From: Edaphobacter dinghuensis
GTDB lineage: Bacteria; Acidobacteriota; Terriglobia; Terriglobales; Acidobacteriaceae
Length of the DNA stretch: 64,000 bases
Direction: 5' to 3'
Assembly (NCBI RefSeq): GCF_014640335.1
Contig: NZ_BMGT01000002.1
Location: 992,001 to 1,056,000, forward strand
Part shown: positions 46,062-53,345 of the stretch, piece by piece
Numbering within the stretch: the first letter of the stretch is position 1
Layout: each line of letters starts with the position of its first letter
Program-made: the position numbers and the translations under genes
The notes under the pieces: model-generated
Databases searched by the model: none
The model's input: the letters and a program-made list of their open reading frames with translations, nothing else
Told to the model about the DNA's origin: nothing

Positions 46062-47748
46062 GAAAAATAACGTAACTAGCGTCCTGATCGTCCACTTCTT
46101 CCGCCGCTTCTTCGACAACGACACCATCCAGGTTGACGGCGACACGCTGACCACCGTTGTGCGCGCCATCTCCGTCGTCGCCATCCCCGGCCTCATGGTC
46201 GCCTTCTTTCTGCAAAACCAATATCCACGCAGGTCCCTGTGGGGATCGATCGAAGACCAATATTTCTTCGTGCTGTTTTCATTCATCGTCATGGGCGCGG
46301 TATCCATCTTCGAATGGGAGATGCTCTTCCCCGACCGCCAGGACTTCCTCATTCTTTCGCCACTCTCTTTGAAGCCAAAACAGATGCTCACCGCAAAAGC
46401 GGCCGCGCTGATCGCATTTCTGGGGCTGTTTCTGGTGAGTTGCAATCTGTTCGGGACGCTGGTTCTGCCTGCGGTTACGCGACACTTCGTAACGGTGAAT
46501 GGCCACTTGACGGTGCAGGTAGATTTCTACCGGCAGGTCTATGCCCACGGAGCAGCCGTATTCATGGCAGGCATCTTTGCCGCAACATTCTTTCTTGCGC
46601 TTGGCGGCGTTCTACTCTGCGTGCTCGGTGCCGCACGTTTCCGCATGGTCTCGCCCATCATGCAGATGCTCTCCATCACGGCGCTGGCGTTGATGCTGAT
46701 GCAATACGCTCAGTTTGGCGACTCCATGCAGGCACTATTATCGAAGCCGCTTGGAGCAATGCGCTGGATGCCGCCACTCTGGTTTCTCGGCATCTACGAG
46801 CAGCTCCTGCACGGAGACGCCGCACCTGCATTCGCACGCGAGATGTCGCGCTTCGCCATCCGTGGAACAGCAATCGCAGTAGCAGTCACGCTGCTGACCT
46901 ATCCCCTCGCATGGGCAAGAATGCGCAGAATGGCCATCGAAGGCATATCGAGCAAACGGCGGAAGCCATCGCGCTGGCTCGCTGCGCTTATTCACAGCAT
47001 CGTTCGACGTCCGGGCGAGCGCGCCGTATTTCACTTCATCGGACAGACCATCGCCCGCAACAACCGCTACCAGATCTATCTCGCCATGTACGGCGGAACC
47101 GGCCTCGCTCTGGCCATAGCATGCGCAGTTACCTATCCCGTCATCGGCGACAGCATCCACCCTGCCCTCTCGAACAAAGGCCTGCATGCAGTAATGCCCC
47201 TGCTCTTGTTCTGGGTGATTGCCGGTCTGCGAACCGCCTTTGCCTTTCCTCTGAATCTCGCCGCAAGATGGGTCTTTCGCATCACCGGCGTCAACCTGGG
47301 CGAATGCACCGCTGCGGCGCACCGTTGGGTGCTCCTATGTGCGACCGGTGTCGCTATGTTCATCGTAGTCGCACTGCACTTCGCAGGCTGGGATACACGA
47401 CAACTTCTGGTGCAGGCAGTATGCGGACTATGCCTTTGCATCCTTCTGACCGACGGCTTCTTCTTCTTCCTGCAAAGCGTGCCGTTCAATCAACCCAGAA
47501 TGCCGGGCAGAACTAGCTTTCCTCTTATGCTGACGCTTTACGTGGGAGTACTTCCACCGTTCATCTTCGGCGTGATTTATACCGAGATGCAGATGGAAAG
47601 AAATCTCGGAAAGCTTCTGCTCCTGACAATCATCACCGCAGCAATTCACGTTGCCTTGCAAAACCTCCGCAAAGGATACGAAGAGATCGAGGAAGAGATG
47701 GAGGGATACGACGGCGAGTTTCAACTACTCGGCCTGAGTTGGAGATAG
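46054..47748 (+). CDS. ABC-2 exporter 1, large permease
   Basis: The 564-residue protein has about 12 hydrophobic segments. It includes FEWEMLFPDRQDFLILSPLSLKPKQMLTAKAAALIAFLG near residue 90, a motif shared with the permease at 54986 (FPDRGDVLVLAPLPVR...RAKLSALIAALS), which shows that the two are paralogues. It overlaps the ATPase gene by 8 nt and so is translationally coupled. It resembles large ABC-2 permeases common in Acidobacteria. No substrate clue is visible. Confidence 0.85.
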   Translation: MPKKNNVTSVLIVHFFRRFFDNDTIQVDGDTLTTVVRAISVVAIPGLMVAFFLQNQYPRRSLWGSIEDQYFFVLFSFIVMGAVSIFEWEMLFPDRQDFLILSPLSLKPKQMLTAKAAALIAFLGLFLVSCNLFGTLVLPAVTRHFVTVNGHLTVQVDFYRQVYAHGAAVFMAGIFAATFFLALGGVLLCVLGAARFRMVSPIMQMLSITALALMLMQYAQFGDSMQALLSKPLGAMRWMPPLWFLGIYEQLLHGDAAPAFAREMSRFAIRGTAIAVAVTLLTYPLAWARMRRMAIEGISSKRRKPSRWLAALIHSIVRRPGERAVFHFIGQTIARNNRYQIYLAMYGGTGLALAIACAVTYPVIGDSIHPALSNKGLHAVMPLLLFWVIAGLRTAFAFPLNLAARWVFRITGVNLGECTAAAHRWVLLCATGVAMFIVVALHFAGWDTRQLLVQAVCGLCLCILLTDGFFFFLQSVPFNQPRMPGRTSFPLMLTLYVGVLPPFIFGVIYTEMQMERNLGKLLLLTIITAAIHVALQNLRKGYEEIEEEMEGYDGEFQLLGLSWR

Positions 47749-48048
47749 CAACCTCGCCAGCCACTCCCTCAAAGTCCATTCGACTCGAGTACCCCCAACT
47801 AACGTCACCCCACCTCGCTCCTGAATCACGTCACCCCACCCCTAACTCACGTCATCTCGACCGAAGCCGTGCAGTTTCATCGCACGGCGCAGCGGAGAGA
47901 CCCCTGTATTTCGTCTTTGCCGTTGTCTTTGCCTGTTCTCTTCTTTCCACCAATGGAACGCAGCTTCTTACACTTTTGAAGACGCTACTTACCGTAACCC
48001 CAGCCCCCGCATCCCACCCTGAGCCACCGGATTTACAATCGGTATGCC
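47749..48048. repeat. Intergenic repeat region with dispersed repeat copy C
   Basis: This 300-nt stretch has no credible gene. ACGTCACCCCACC occurs at 47802-47814 and 47828-47840, and a related ACGTCATCTCGACC starts at 47849. Positions 47849-47933 are copy C of the dispersed hairpin repeat: ACGTCATC, a GCCGTGC/GCACGGC stem (47866-47888), and a tail CTGTATTTCGTCTTTGCCGTTG nearly identical to copy A (14985-15060). The last 100 nt before yacG look unstructured. Confidence 0.6.
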
Positions 48049-48261
48049 ATGTCAAAAGCGCTCTTCTGCCCCACATGCCGCAAAGTAGTTCTCGCCACCG
48101 ATCCCGACTTCCCCTTTTGCTCCGACCGCTGCCGCATCCTCGACCTCGGCAAATGGGCGAGCGGCGACTACAAGATCTCCACCCCTGTCCAGGACCCCGA
48201 CGACCTCGAAGAGCTGGCCCGTTCCAAAACGCACCGTCCCAACTCCGGCGACGAAGACTAA
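48049..48261 (+). CDS. yacG: YacG-type zinc protein (DNA gyrase inhibitor family)
   Basis: The 70-residue protein carries the YacG zinc site: CPTCRKVV near residue 8 and CSDRCRILDLGKWASGDYKI. In E. coli YacG binds and inhibits GyrB. Length and motif order are typical, followed by an acidic tail. It stands alone after a repeat-rich spacer. Confidence 0.93.
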   Translation: MSKALFCPTCRKVVLATDPDFPFCSDRCRILDLGKWASGDYKISTPVQDPDDLEELARSKTHRPNSGDED

Positions 48262-48308
48262 AGCGTGTCACAAAGTTTGCATCAGATATGCGGTCAACGG
48301 CGAGAACA

Positions 48309-49109
48309 TCAGTTCTCGGTAGGTTGGCGATTCATCTTGTCCACGACGACGACCTTCGATGGAACTTTCGCGCCTTGAAGACGCAGCCCCAACTGCTCCC
48401 TCAGCGCGGTAAATACTGAAGCAGGCAGATTATCGACATCGATTCCGTATTGCTTCCCATATCGCTGCTGCGCGGCCAGTTCAGCAGCATCCGACGATCT
48501 CCACATCAATTTGAAATCGAATCCACCCGAAAGGTGCGTTGCATCAACCACGGGCTTTCCCAGTACCTGTTCCAGCGCCTTCGCAAGCTCTGACATCGAC
48601 ATATTGGTGCCGCTAATCAACGTAGGGCCGGAGCTCGTTCCATGGCGGCCTTCCATCCGTTCCAGCATGCCCGCGGGTTGGGCCAGTACCTTCTTCTCAG
48701 TAACCAACTCATAGCCGGATACGCTCTGGGACTCCTCGTGCCATTTCAATCCAAATCGTTCGATCAGGAGCGCTTTCATCATTTCGACCAAATCTTTCTG
48801 GTCGACCGGGCCGCTGGGCAGTTCTGCATTCAGATCAAACTTGGAGCTATCAAGCCACGAAGGAGCCTTCAGATCATAATCACTAACCGATAGCCCCATC
48901 TTCACCCACTGCTTTAGAGGCACATTCAACATCCGAAACTGCCTCCCGGATGAGCCGGTCCACGACGACACCGAATCGGGGTTACCCGGCCTGATGGCAG
49001 CCACTTCAAACTGTAAAGGCTTTATCTGTTGCGGCTGCTGTGCGGTAGAGATGCTCGCCGAAAAGACCAATACCGCCGCGAAACCAGCCAGAGCTACTCG
49101 CCTCATCAT
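48309..49109 (-). CDS. Secreted TIGR03435-family soil-associated protein
   Basis: The 266-residue protein has a signal peptide (MMRRVALAGFAAVLVFSASISTAQ) and the TIGR03435/DUF3738 pattern: FEVAAIRPGNP near the start of the mature part, RQFRMLNVPLKQWVKMGL, FDLNAELPSG, LVEMMKALLIERFGLKWHEESQSVSGYELV and a C-terminal FTALREQLGLRLQGAKVPSKVVVVDKM. The family is expanded in Acidobacteria and Planctomycetes; its role is unknown. GGAGGAG upstream supports the ATG at 49109 (or 49106). Confidence 0.92.
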   Translation of the reverse strand: MMRRVALAGFAAVLVFSASISTAQQPQQIKPLQFEVAAIRPGNPDSVSSWTGSSGRQFRMLNVPLKQWVKMGLSVSDYDLKAPSWLDSSKFDLNAELPSGPVDQKDLVEMMKALLIERFGLKWHEESQSVSGYELVTEKKVLAQPAGMLERMEGRHGTSSGPTLISGTNMSMSELAKALEQVLGKPVVDATHLSGGFDFKLMWRSSDAAELAAQQRYGKQYGIDVDNLPASVFTALREQLGLRLQGAKVPSKVVVVDKMNRQPTEN

Positions 49110-49437
49110 CCGGCTCCTCCAAACAATTATCAAAAGCAGGCTCTTAGCCCATCACAGGAATCTGAACGGACCAAGTGCAATAGTTTGCCCTCATCATCCT
49201 AAGCTGCTCCTGGCCCCATCTGTTGAAGCGGTTACAAAACACCGCACTGCCTTAGCATCTAAAAAATAAGTGCGCTCTATGATCGGACAAGTCACTTGGA
49301 ATCAAGACTTTGTCGACAAAATGACGACTTTGGCGAGACCTCGCATACCTAACTCCCCTAAAATGAAGACTTTGGGTACTTAGTAGGGGAGGGGGAGGTA
49401 CTTCCACACCCCACCGCTAAACTAAACTCTGAACGAC
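49110..49437. other. Intergenic region with a G-rich inverted repeat
   Basis: No gene is apparent in these 328 nt. Near its right end CTCCCCTA (about 49354) and TAGGGGAG (about 49384) form an 8-bp inverted repeat, followed by a G-rich run ending GGTACT. Two GACTTTGG-type words (about 49329 and 49368) repeat within it. It may be another intergenic repeat element and also carry the pgpA promoter. Confidence 0.4.
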
Positions 49438-49947
49438 ATGGCCAACTCCAACATCCAACTTCATCCACCTTCCAAAAAGAAAACCCTTTGGGCCTGGACA
49501 ATCGGCACTTTTTTCGGAGCCGGCCTGCTCAAACCCGGTCCCGGAACTTACGGCTCCATCGCCGCCGTCCTTCTCTGGTTCATCGCCGCCCATATCTTCC
49601 CTGTCACCAGCCTTTCGTTGACCATCGGCACCATCATCGCAGCCATTGTCGTCACGCTGATCGGCATTCCAGCCGCGACCATCGTAGCTCGCGAATCCGG
49701 CCGCGAAGATCCCGGACACGTCGTTATCGATGAGGTCGCCGGCCAGCTCATCGCCCTCATCGCCATCCCCGCCGATTGGCGGCACGCCGCTCTGAGCCTG
49801 CTGCTCTTCCGCCTCTTCGATATCCTCAAGCCTCCGCCCATTCGCCAGCTCGAACGCCTCCCTGAAGGCACAGGCATCATGCTCGACGACGTAGCCGCAG
49901 GCATTCTGGCTCTCATTGTCGCCCAACTGGCGCACCTATTCTTCTAG
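49438..49947 (+). CDS. pgpA: Phosphatidylglycerophosphatase A
   Basis: PgpA dephosphorylates phosphatidylglycerophosphate to phosphatidylglycerol in the inner membrane. The 169-residue protein has WTIGTFFGAGLLKPGPGTYGS, then DPGHVVIDEVAGQLIAL (the conserved acidic VIDEVxG site) and LLFRLFDILKPPPIRQLE, with four hydrophobic segments. All are family-typical. Confidence 0.94.
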   Translation: MANSNIQLHPPSKKKTLWAWTIGTFFGAGLLKPGPGTYGSIAAVLLWFIAAHIFPVTSLSLTIGTIIAAIVVTLIGIPAATIVARESGREDPGHVVIDEVAGQLIALIAIPADWRHAALSLLLFRLFDILKPPPIRQLERLPEGTGIMLDDVAAGILALIVAQLAHLFF

Positions 49948-49987
49948 CCTTGCACTCCCTCACCGCAACGCATACCGTAAATAGTCA

Positions 49988-51040
49988 ATGAGCCTCTTTC
50001 ATCCCCATGCCGACGCGCCACACCTCCAACTCGTCACTCCACCTGCAGCCATGCCCGGCGGAGAAGCCGAGGTCCACGGCAGCAATCTAGGCCCAGCCTC
50101 GCACGTTATTCCCAGCGCCACCATCGGCGACACCAGCGCTGCGGTCATTCTCAGCCGCCCCACACGCGCCACCGTGCGCATTCCTGATGGCACCATCACC
50201 GGCGACCTTGTCCTGCACCGCAACGGAGCCTCCAGCAACCCGCTGAACCTCCGCATCGCTGTGCCTATGGCCGAAAACCTGCATCCTGTGTCCAACCCGG
50301 CAGTCGATGCGGAAGGCAACGTCTACGCCACGCTCTCCGGCTCCCGCGGCCAGGAGACGCCTGTCTCCATCTTCCGCATCCAGCGCGACTTCCAGATGAC
50401 GCCCTTCGTCCGTGGCCTGCTCAATCCGACCGGCCTGGCCTTCTCTCCCGACGGCTACCTCTACGCCAGCTCCCGCGCCGAGGGCACCGTCTACCGCATC
50501 TCTCCCGAAGGCGCGATCTCCACCTACGCCGAAGGCATGGGCATCGCCACCGGCATCGCCTTCGACGGCGACGGCAACCTCTTCGTCGGCGACCGCTCGG
50601 GCACTATCTTCAAAATCGCCCGCGGAGATGCGCAGGGCAGCAGTGGCGAAATCTTCGTCTACGCCACGCTCGAGCCAAGTATGGCTGCCTACCACCTCGC
50701 CTTCAACGATGCCGGAACACTCTTCGTCACCGGCCCTACCACCAGCAGCAATCAAGCCGTCCACGCCATCGATCGCGACGGCAACACGACCGTCTTCTAT
50801 CGAGGCCTCGGCCGCGCTCAGGGCATGGCCTTCGACGTAGACGACAATCTCTACGTCGCTGCCAGCCTGCATGGCCAGCGCGGAATCATCCGCATCACGC
50901 CACAGCGCGAGGCCAGTCTCGCCGTCTCCGGGCAGAACCTCGTAGGCCTCGCCTTCCTCGAAGACGGTTGCGCGGCTTTGGCTACCCGCGACGCTCTTTA
51001 CCATGTAGCGCTCGACATCGAAGGCCGTCCGCTCATCTAA
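49988..51040 (+). CDS. IPT/TIG-like plus NHL/SMP-30-type beta-propeller protein
   Basis: The 350-residue protein begins with an Ig-like IPT/TIG segment (residues 10-90, VTPPAAMPGGEAEVHGSNLGP). It continues with a six-bladed propeller built from NHL/gluconolactonase-like repeats (LNPTGLAFSPDGYLYASSRAEGTVYRISPEG, GIATGIAFDGDGNLFVGDRSGTIFKIA, RAQGMAFDVDDNLYVAASLHGQRGIIRITP). I see no signal peptide, which is unusual because this combination is mostly extracytoplasmic. A sugar-lactone or binding role is possible, but no catalytic site is obvious. Confidence 0.8.
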   Translation: MSLFHPHADAPHLQLVTPPAAMPGGEAEVHGSNLGPASHVIPSATIGDTSAAVILSRPTRATVRIPDGTITGDLVLHRNGASSNPLNLRIAVPMAENLHPVSNPAVDAEGNVYATLSGSRGQETPVSIFRIQRDFQMTPFVRGLLNPTGLAFSPDGYLYASSRAEGTVYRISPEGAISTYAEGMGIATGIAFDGDGNLFVGDRSGTIFKIARGDAQGSSGEIFVYATLEPSMAAYHLAFNDAGTLFVTGPTTSSNQAVHAIDRDGNTTVFYRGLGRAQGMAFDVDDNLYVAASLHGQRGIIRITPQREASLAVSGQNLVGLAFLEDGCAALATRDALYHVALDIEGRPLI

Positions 51041-51081
51041 TCCGGCGACTTCTCCGACAAAGGTCTTGAAAATCAATACGA

Positions 51082-51113
51082 CTTGGGTCAATTTGTTTTT
51101 ACTTTGAACCAAG
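51082..51113. promoter_or_regulatory. Inverted repeat upstream of the Gfo/Idh/MocA gene
   Basis: CTTGGGTCAA and TTGAACCAAG (9 of 10 pairs) flank a 12-nt T-rich spacer, about 90 nt before the GTG start. There is no T-run afterwards, so it looks like an operator rather than a terminator. Confidence 0.45.
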
Positions 51114-51201
51114 CACCCTCGCTCGTGTAAAGTTATCCCGCGACCGAAGGGCGCCTAAACGGCCATCGTCTGCTATCAGTAATAACTCCCAAGGAGGAGA
51201 T

Positions 51202-52521
51202 GTGATCTCTCGACGTGAATTTCTCGACAGTCTTGCAGTAGGAGCAGCGGGCCTCGCTGTAAGCTCTACCGCAAAAAGCTATGCTCAGATTCTCGGTGCT
51301 AACGACCGGCTTAATTTTGCCGTAATCGGCCTTCATAGCCGCGCTTACGCTCACCTTGCTTCGCTCAAGGCAAACGAGAAGCACGCAAGGATTACCCACG
51401 TCTGCGACGTCGATAGCAACACCCTCAAGAAGTTCGCAGGGGCCGTCCAGCAGAAGTTTGGCGATGCACCTATCGCTGATAAAGACTTCCGCAAGACCCT
51501 CGCCTCCAAAGACGTGGACGCCATCACCATCGCCACGCCCGATCACTGGCACACTCCCATGGCCATCCTCGGACTTCAGGCCGGCAAACACGTTTACGTC
51601 GAGAAGCCTTGCAGCCACAATCCCGCCGAAGGCGCGCTGCTCGTCGAGGCCCAGCGCAAGTATGGCAAAAAAGTCCAGATGGGCACACAACGACGCTCTT
51701 CCCCCATCTACATCGATGTCGTCCAGAAGATCCACGAGGGTCTCGTCGGCCGCGCCTATTACGGCAAAGCCTGGTACAGCAACACCCGCAAGTCCATCGG
51801 TGTAGGCAAGCCCGCGCCCGTTCCCGCAGTTCTCGATTGGGATCTTTGGCAGGGCCCCGCGCCGCGCCAGCCCTACAAGGACAACGTTCAACCCTACAAC
51901 TGGCACTGGTTCAAGATCTGGGGCACAGGCGAGGCCCTCAACAACGGAACCCATGAAGTGGACGTATGTCGCTGGGCGCTCGGAGTCGACCTTCCCAACC
52001 GCATCACCGCGGCAGGTGGACGTTATCAGTTCAAGGACGACTGGCAGTTCTACGACACCCTCGACACCAGCTTCGAATACGATGACAAGCTGATCTCCTG
52101 GCAGGACCAAAGCTGCAACGGCATGAAGCTCTACAATCGCGACCGTGGCGCGGTCATCGTCGGCACCACCGGCAGCGTCATCCTCGATCCCGCAGGCTAT
52201 GAGGTCTATGACCTCAACGGCAAGAAGATCAACGAGGTCGCAGAAGGCAAGGCAGCCGCCTCGTCCGATCTCACCGGGGCCGACCACATGACCGACCTTC
52301 ACTTCGCCAACTTCATCGCCGCCATCCGCACCGGAGAAAAGCTCAATCAGCCTATCGACTCCGGCAACATCTCCGTCACCATGCTGCAACTCTCCAACAT
52401 TGCGTGGGAGATGAAGCGCGAACTGCACCTCAACCCGCAGAACGGCCACATCCTCAACGACCCTGAAGCGATGAAGCTATGGGGCCGCGAGTACGAAAAG
52501 GGCTGGGCTCCGCACCTCTAA
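51202..52521 (+). CDS. Tat-exported Gfo/Idh/MocA-family oxidoreductase
   Basis: The 439-residue protein starts with a twin-arginine signal (SRREFLDSLAVGAAGLAVSS), so it is probably exported folded with bound NAD(P). The Rossmann domain includes FAVIGLHSRAYAHL, VCDVDSNTLKKFAG and the EKPCSHN motif (catalytic Lys region), followed by the C-terminal alpha/beta dimerisation domain (residues 150-430). Substrates are usually sugars or inositols; none is indicated here. The start is GTG at 51202 with AAGGAGGAG just upstream. It is monocistronic, ended by a strong hairpin. Confidence 0.9.
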   Translation: MISRREFLDSLAVGAAGLAVSSTAKSYAQILGANDRLNFAVIGLHSRAYAHLASLKANEKHARITHVCDVDSNTLKKFAGAVQQKFGDAPIADKDFRKTLASKDVDAITIATPDHWHTPMAILGLQAGKHVYVEKPCSHNPAEGALLVEAQRKYGKKVQMGTQRRSSPIYIDVVQKIHEGLVGRAYYGKAWYSNTRKSIGVGKPAPVPAVLDWDLWQGPAPRQPYKDNVQPYNWHWFKIWGTGEALNNGTHEVDVCRWALGVDLPNRITAAGGRYQFKDDWQFYDTLDTSFEYDDKLISWQDQSCNGMKLYNRDRGAVIVGTTGSVILDPAGYEVYDLNGKKINEVAEGKAAASSDLTGADHMTDLHFANFIAAIRTGEKLNQPIDSGNISVTMLQLSNIAWEMKRELHLNPQNGHILNDPEAMKLWGREYEKGWAPHL

Positions 52522-52531
52522 CCGGCGACAA

Positions 52532-52560
52532 CGGCGCGGTCGCACTCAGCGACCGTGCCG
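52532..52560 (+). terminator. Terminator after the Gfo/Idh/MocA gene
   Basis: A 12-bp GC-rich stem (CGGCGCGGTCGC with GCGACCGTGCCG, one G-T) and a 5-nt loop are followed by CTTTATTTCT, 10 nt after the stop. Confidence 0.85.
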
Positions 52561-52583
52561 CTTTATTTCTCCTTGTGCTAAAA

Positions 52584-52606
52584 TTTAGAGACCGTTTGGT
52601 TCTAAA
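52584..52606 (+). promoter_or_regulatory. TetR operator, site 1 (autoregulation)
   Basis: TTTAGA-G-ACC-GTTT-GGT-TCTAAA is an almost perfect palindrome 42 nt upstream of the TetR start. It shares AGAGACCG-N-TTGGT with site 2 in front of the MFS gene, so the regulator probably represses both. Confidence 0.7.
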
Positions 52607-52648
52607 TCGAACGTCATCGTCACTGGAGTTCAGCTCCAAGGATTTTGA

Positions 52649-53260
52649 ATGAGTAAAGGCGAAGAAACTCGGCTGCGCATCGTCGCTGAGGCCGCCCCGC
52701 TCTTCAATCAGCGCGGCTATGAGGGCTGCTCCATTCAGGACATCATGGACGCCACCGGCCTTGAAAAAGGCGGGATCTATCGCCACTTTGAAAGCAAGGA
52801 AGAGCTCGCGGCGGAGGCATTCGACTTTGCCTGGGCATTGGCCTTCAGCAAGCGCAGGCAAAATCTCGACTCCATTCGCAATCCAATCGATCGCTTGAAG
52901 CAGCACGTTGCAAACTTCGTCTTGCGCTCTACCTTCCCCGGTGGCTGCCCTCTTCTCAATACAGCAATTGACTCCGATAACGGCAATCCCATTCTGAGAG
53001 AAAAGGTCCGTAAAGCCCTTCGCGACTGGCAAACCATGCTCCAGGACATCCTCAAAGAAGGAATTCGCGAAGGATGCATCCGGCAAGATATAGATATCAA
53101 TAAAGTTGCCAGCATTATCGTGGGCGGACTCGAAGGTGGCATGCTGATCAGCCGCATCGAACGCAACGATCAGGCCTTACACGCCACACTGGAGCACCTC
53201 GACGCATATATCGAATCTCAGCTCCGACGAACCTCCAAAACCTCACAAAAAAATCGCTAA
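52649..53260 (+). CDS. TetR-family regulator of the adjacent MFS exporter
   Basis: The 203-residue protein has the TetR HTH (RLRIVAEAAPLFNQRGYEGCSIQDIMDATGLEKGGIYRHFESKEELA). Its C-terminal ligand-binding domain contains GGCPLLNTAIDSDNGNPILREKV, similar to the LmrA/YxaF-like branch that controls drug exporters. AAGGA precedes the ATG. It lies 85 nt upstream of the MFS gene, and matching palindromes lie before both genes. Confidence 0.92.
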   Translation: MSKGEETRLRIVAEAAPLFNQRGYEGCSIQDIMDATGLEKGGIYRHFESKEELAAEAFDFAWALAFSKRRQNLDSIRNPIDRLKQHVANFVLRSTFPGGCPLLNTAIDSDNGNPILREKVRKALRDWQTMLQDILKEGIREGCIRQDIDINKVASIIVGGLEGGMLISRIERNDQALHATLEHLDAYIESQLRRTSKTSQKNR

Positions 53261-53298
53261 TTTATTCACGCATCCTTGTGCCTCCTCTTGCCTCTAAT

Positions 53299-53316
53299 AG
53301 AGACCGATTGGTTTCT
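53299..53316 (+). promoter_or_regulatory. TetR operator, site 2 (MFS gene)
   Basis: AGA-G-ACC-GATT-GGT-T-TCT is a symmetric palindrome 29 nt before the MFS start codon. It matches site 1 at AGAGACCG and TTGGT. Confidence 0.7.
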
Positions 53317-53345
53317 TTTATCTCAACTCTGCGTGAGAGGCAATC

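Noticed and set aside
46239-47516. Plus-strand +2 frame of over 400 codons inside the ABC permease
   Set aside because: It is Arg/His/Pro-rich with no domain; the permease frame has clear membrane helices and a paralogue.
51133-52449. Long open frame antisense to the Gfo/Idh/MocA gene
   Set aside because: Composition is typical of a reverse shadow; the plus-strand gene has a Tat signal, Shine-Dalgarno and terminator.
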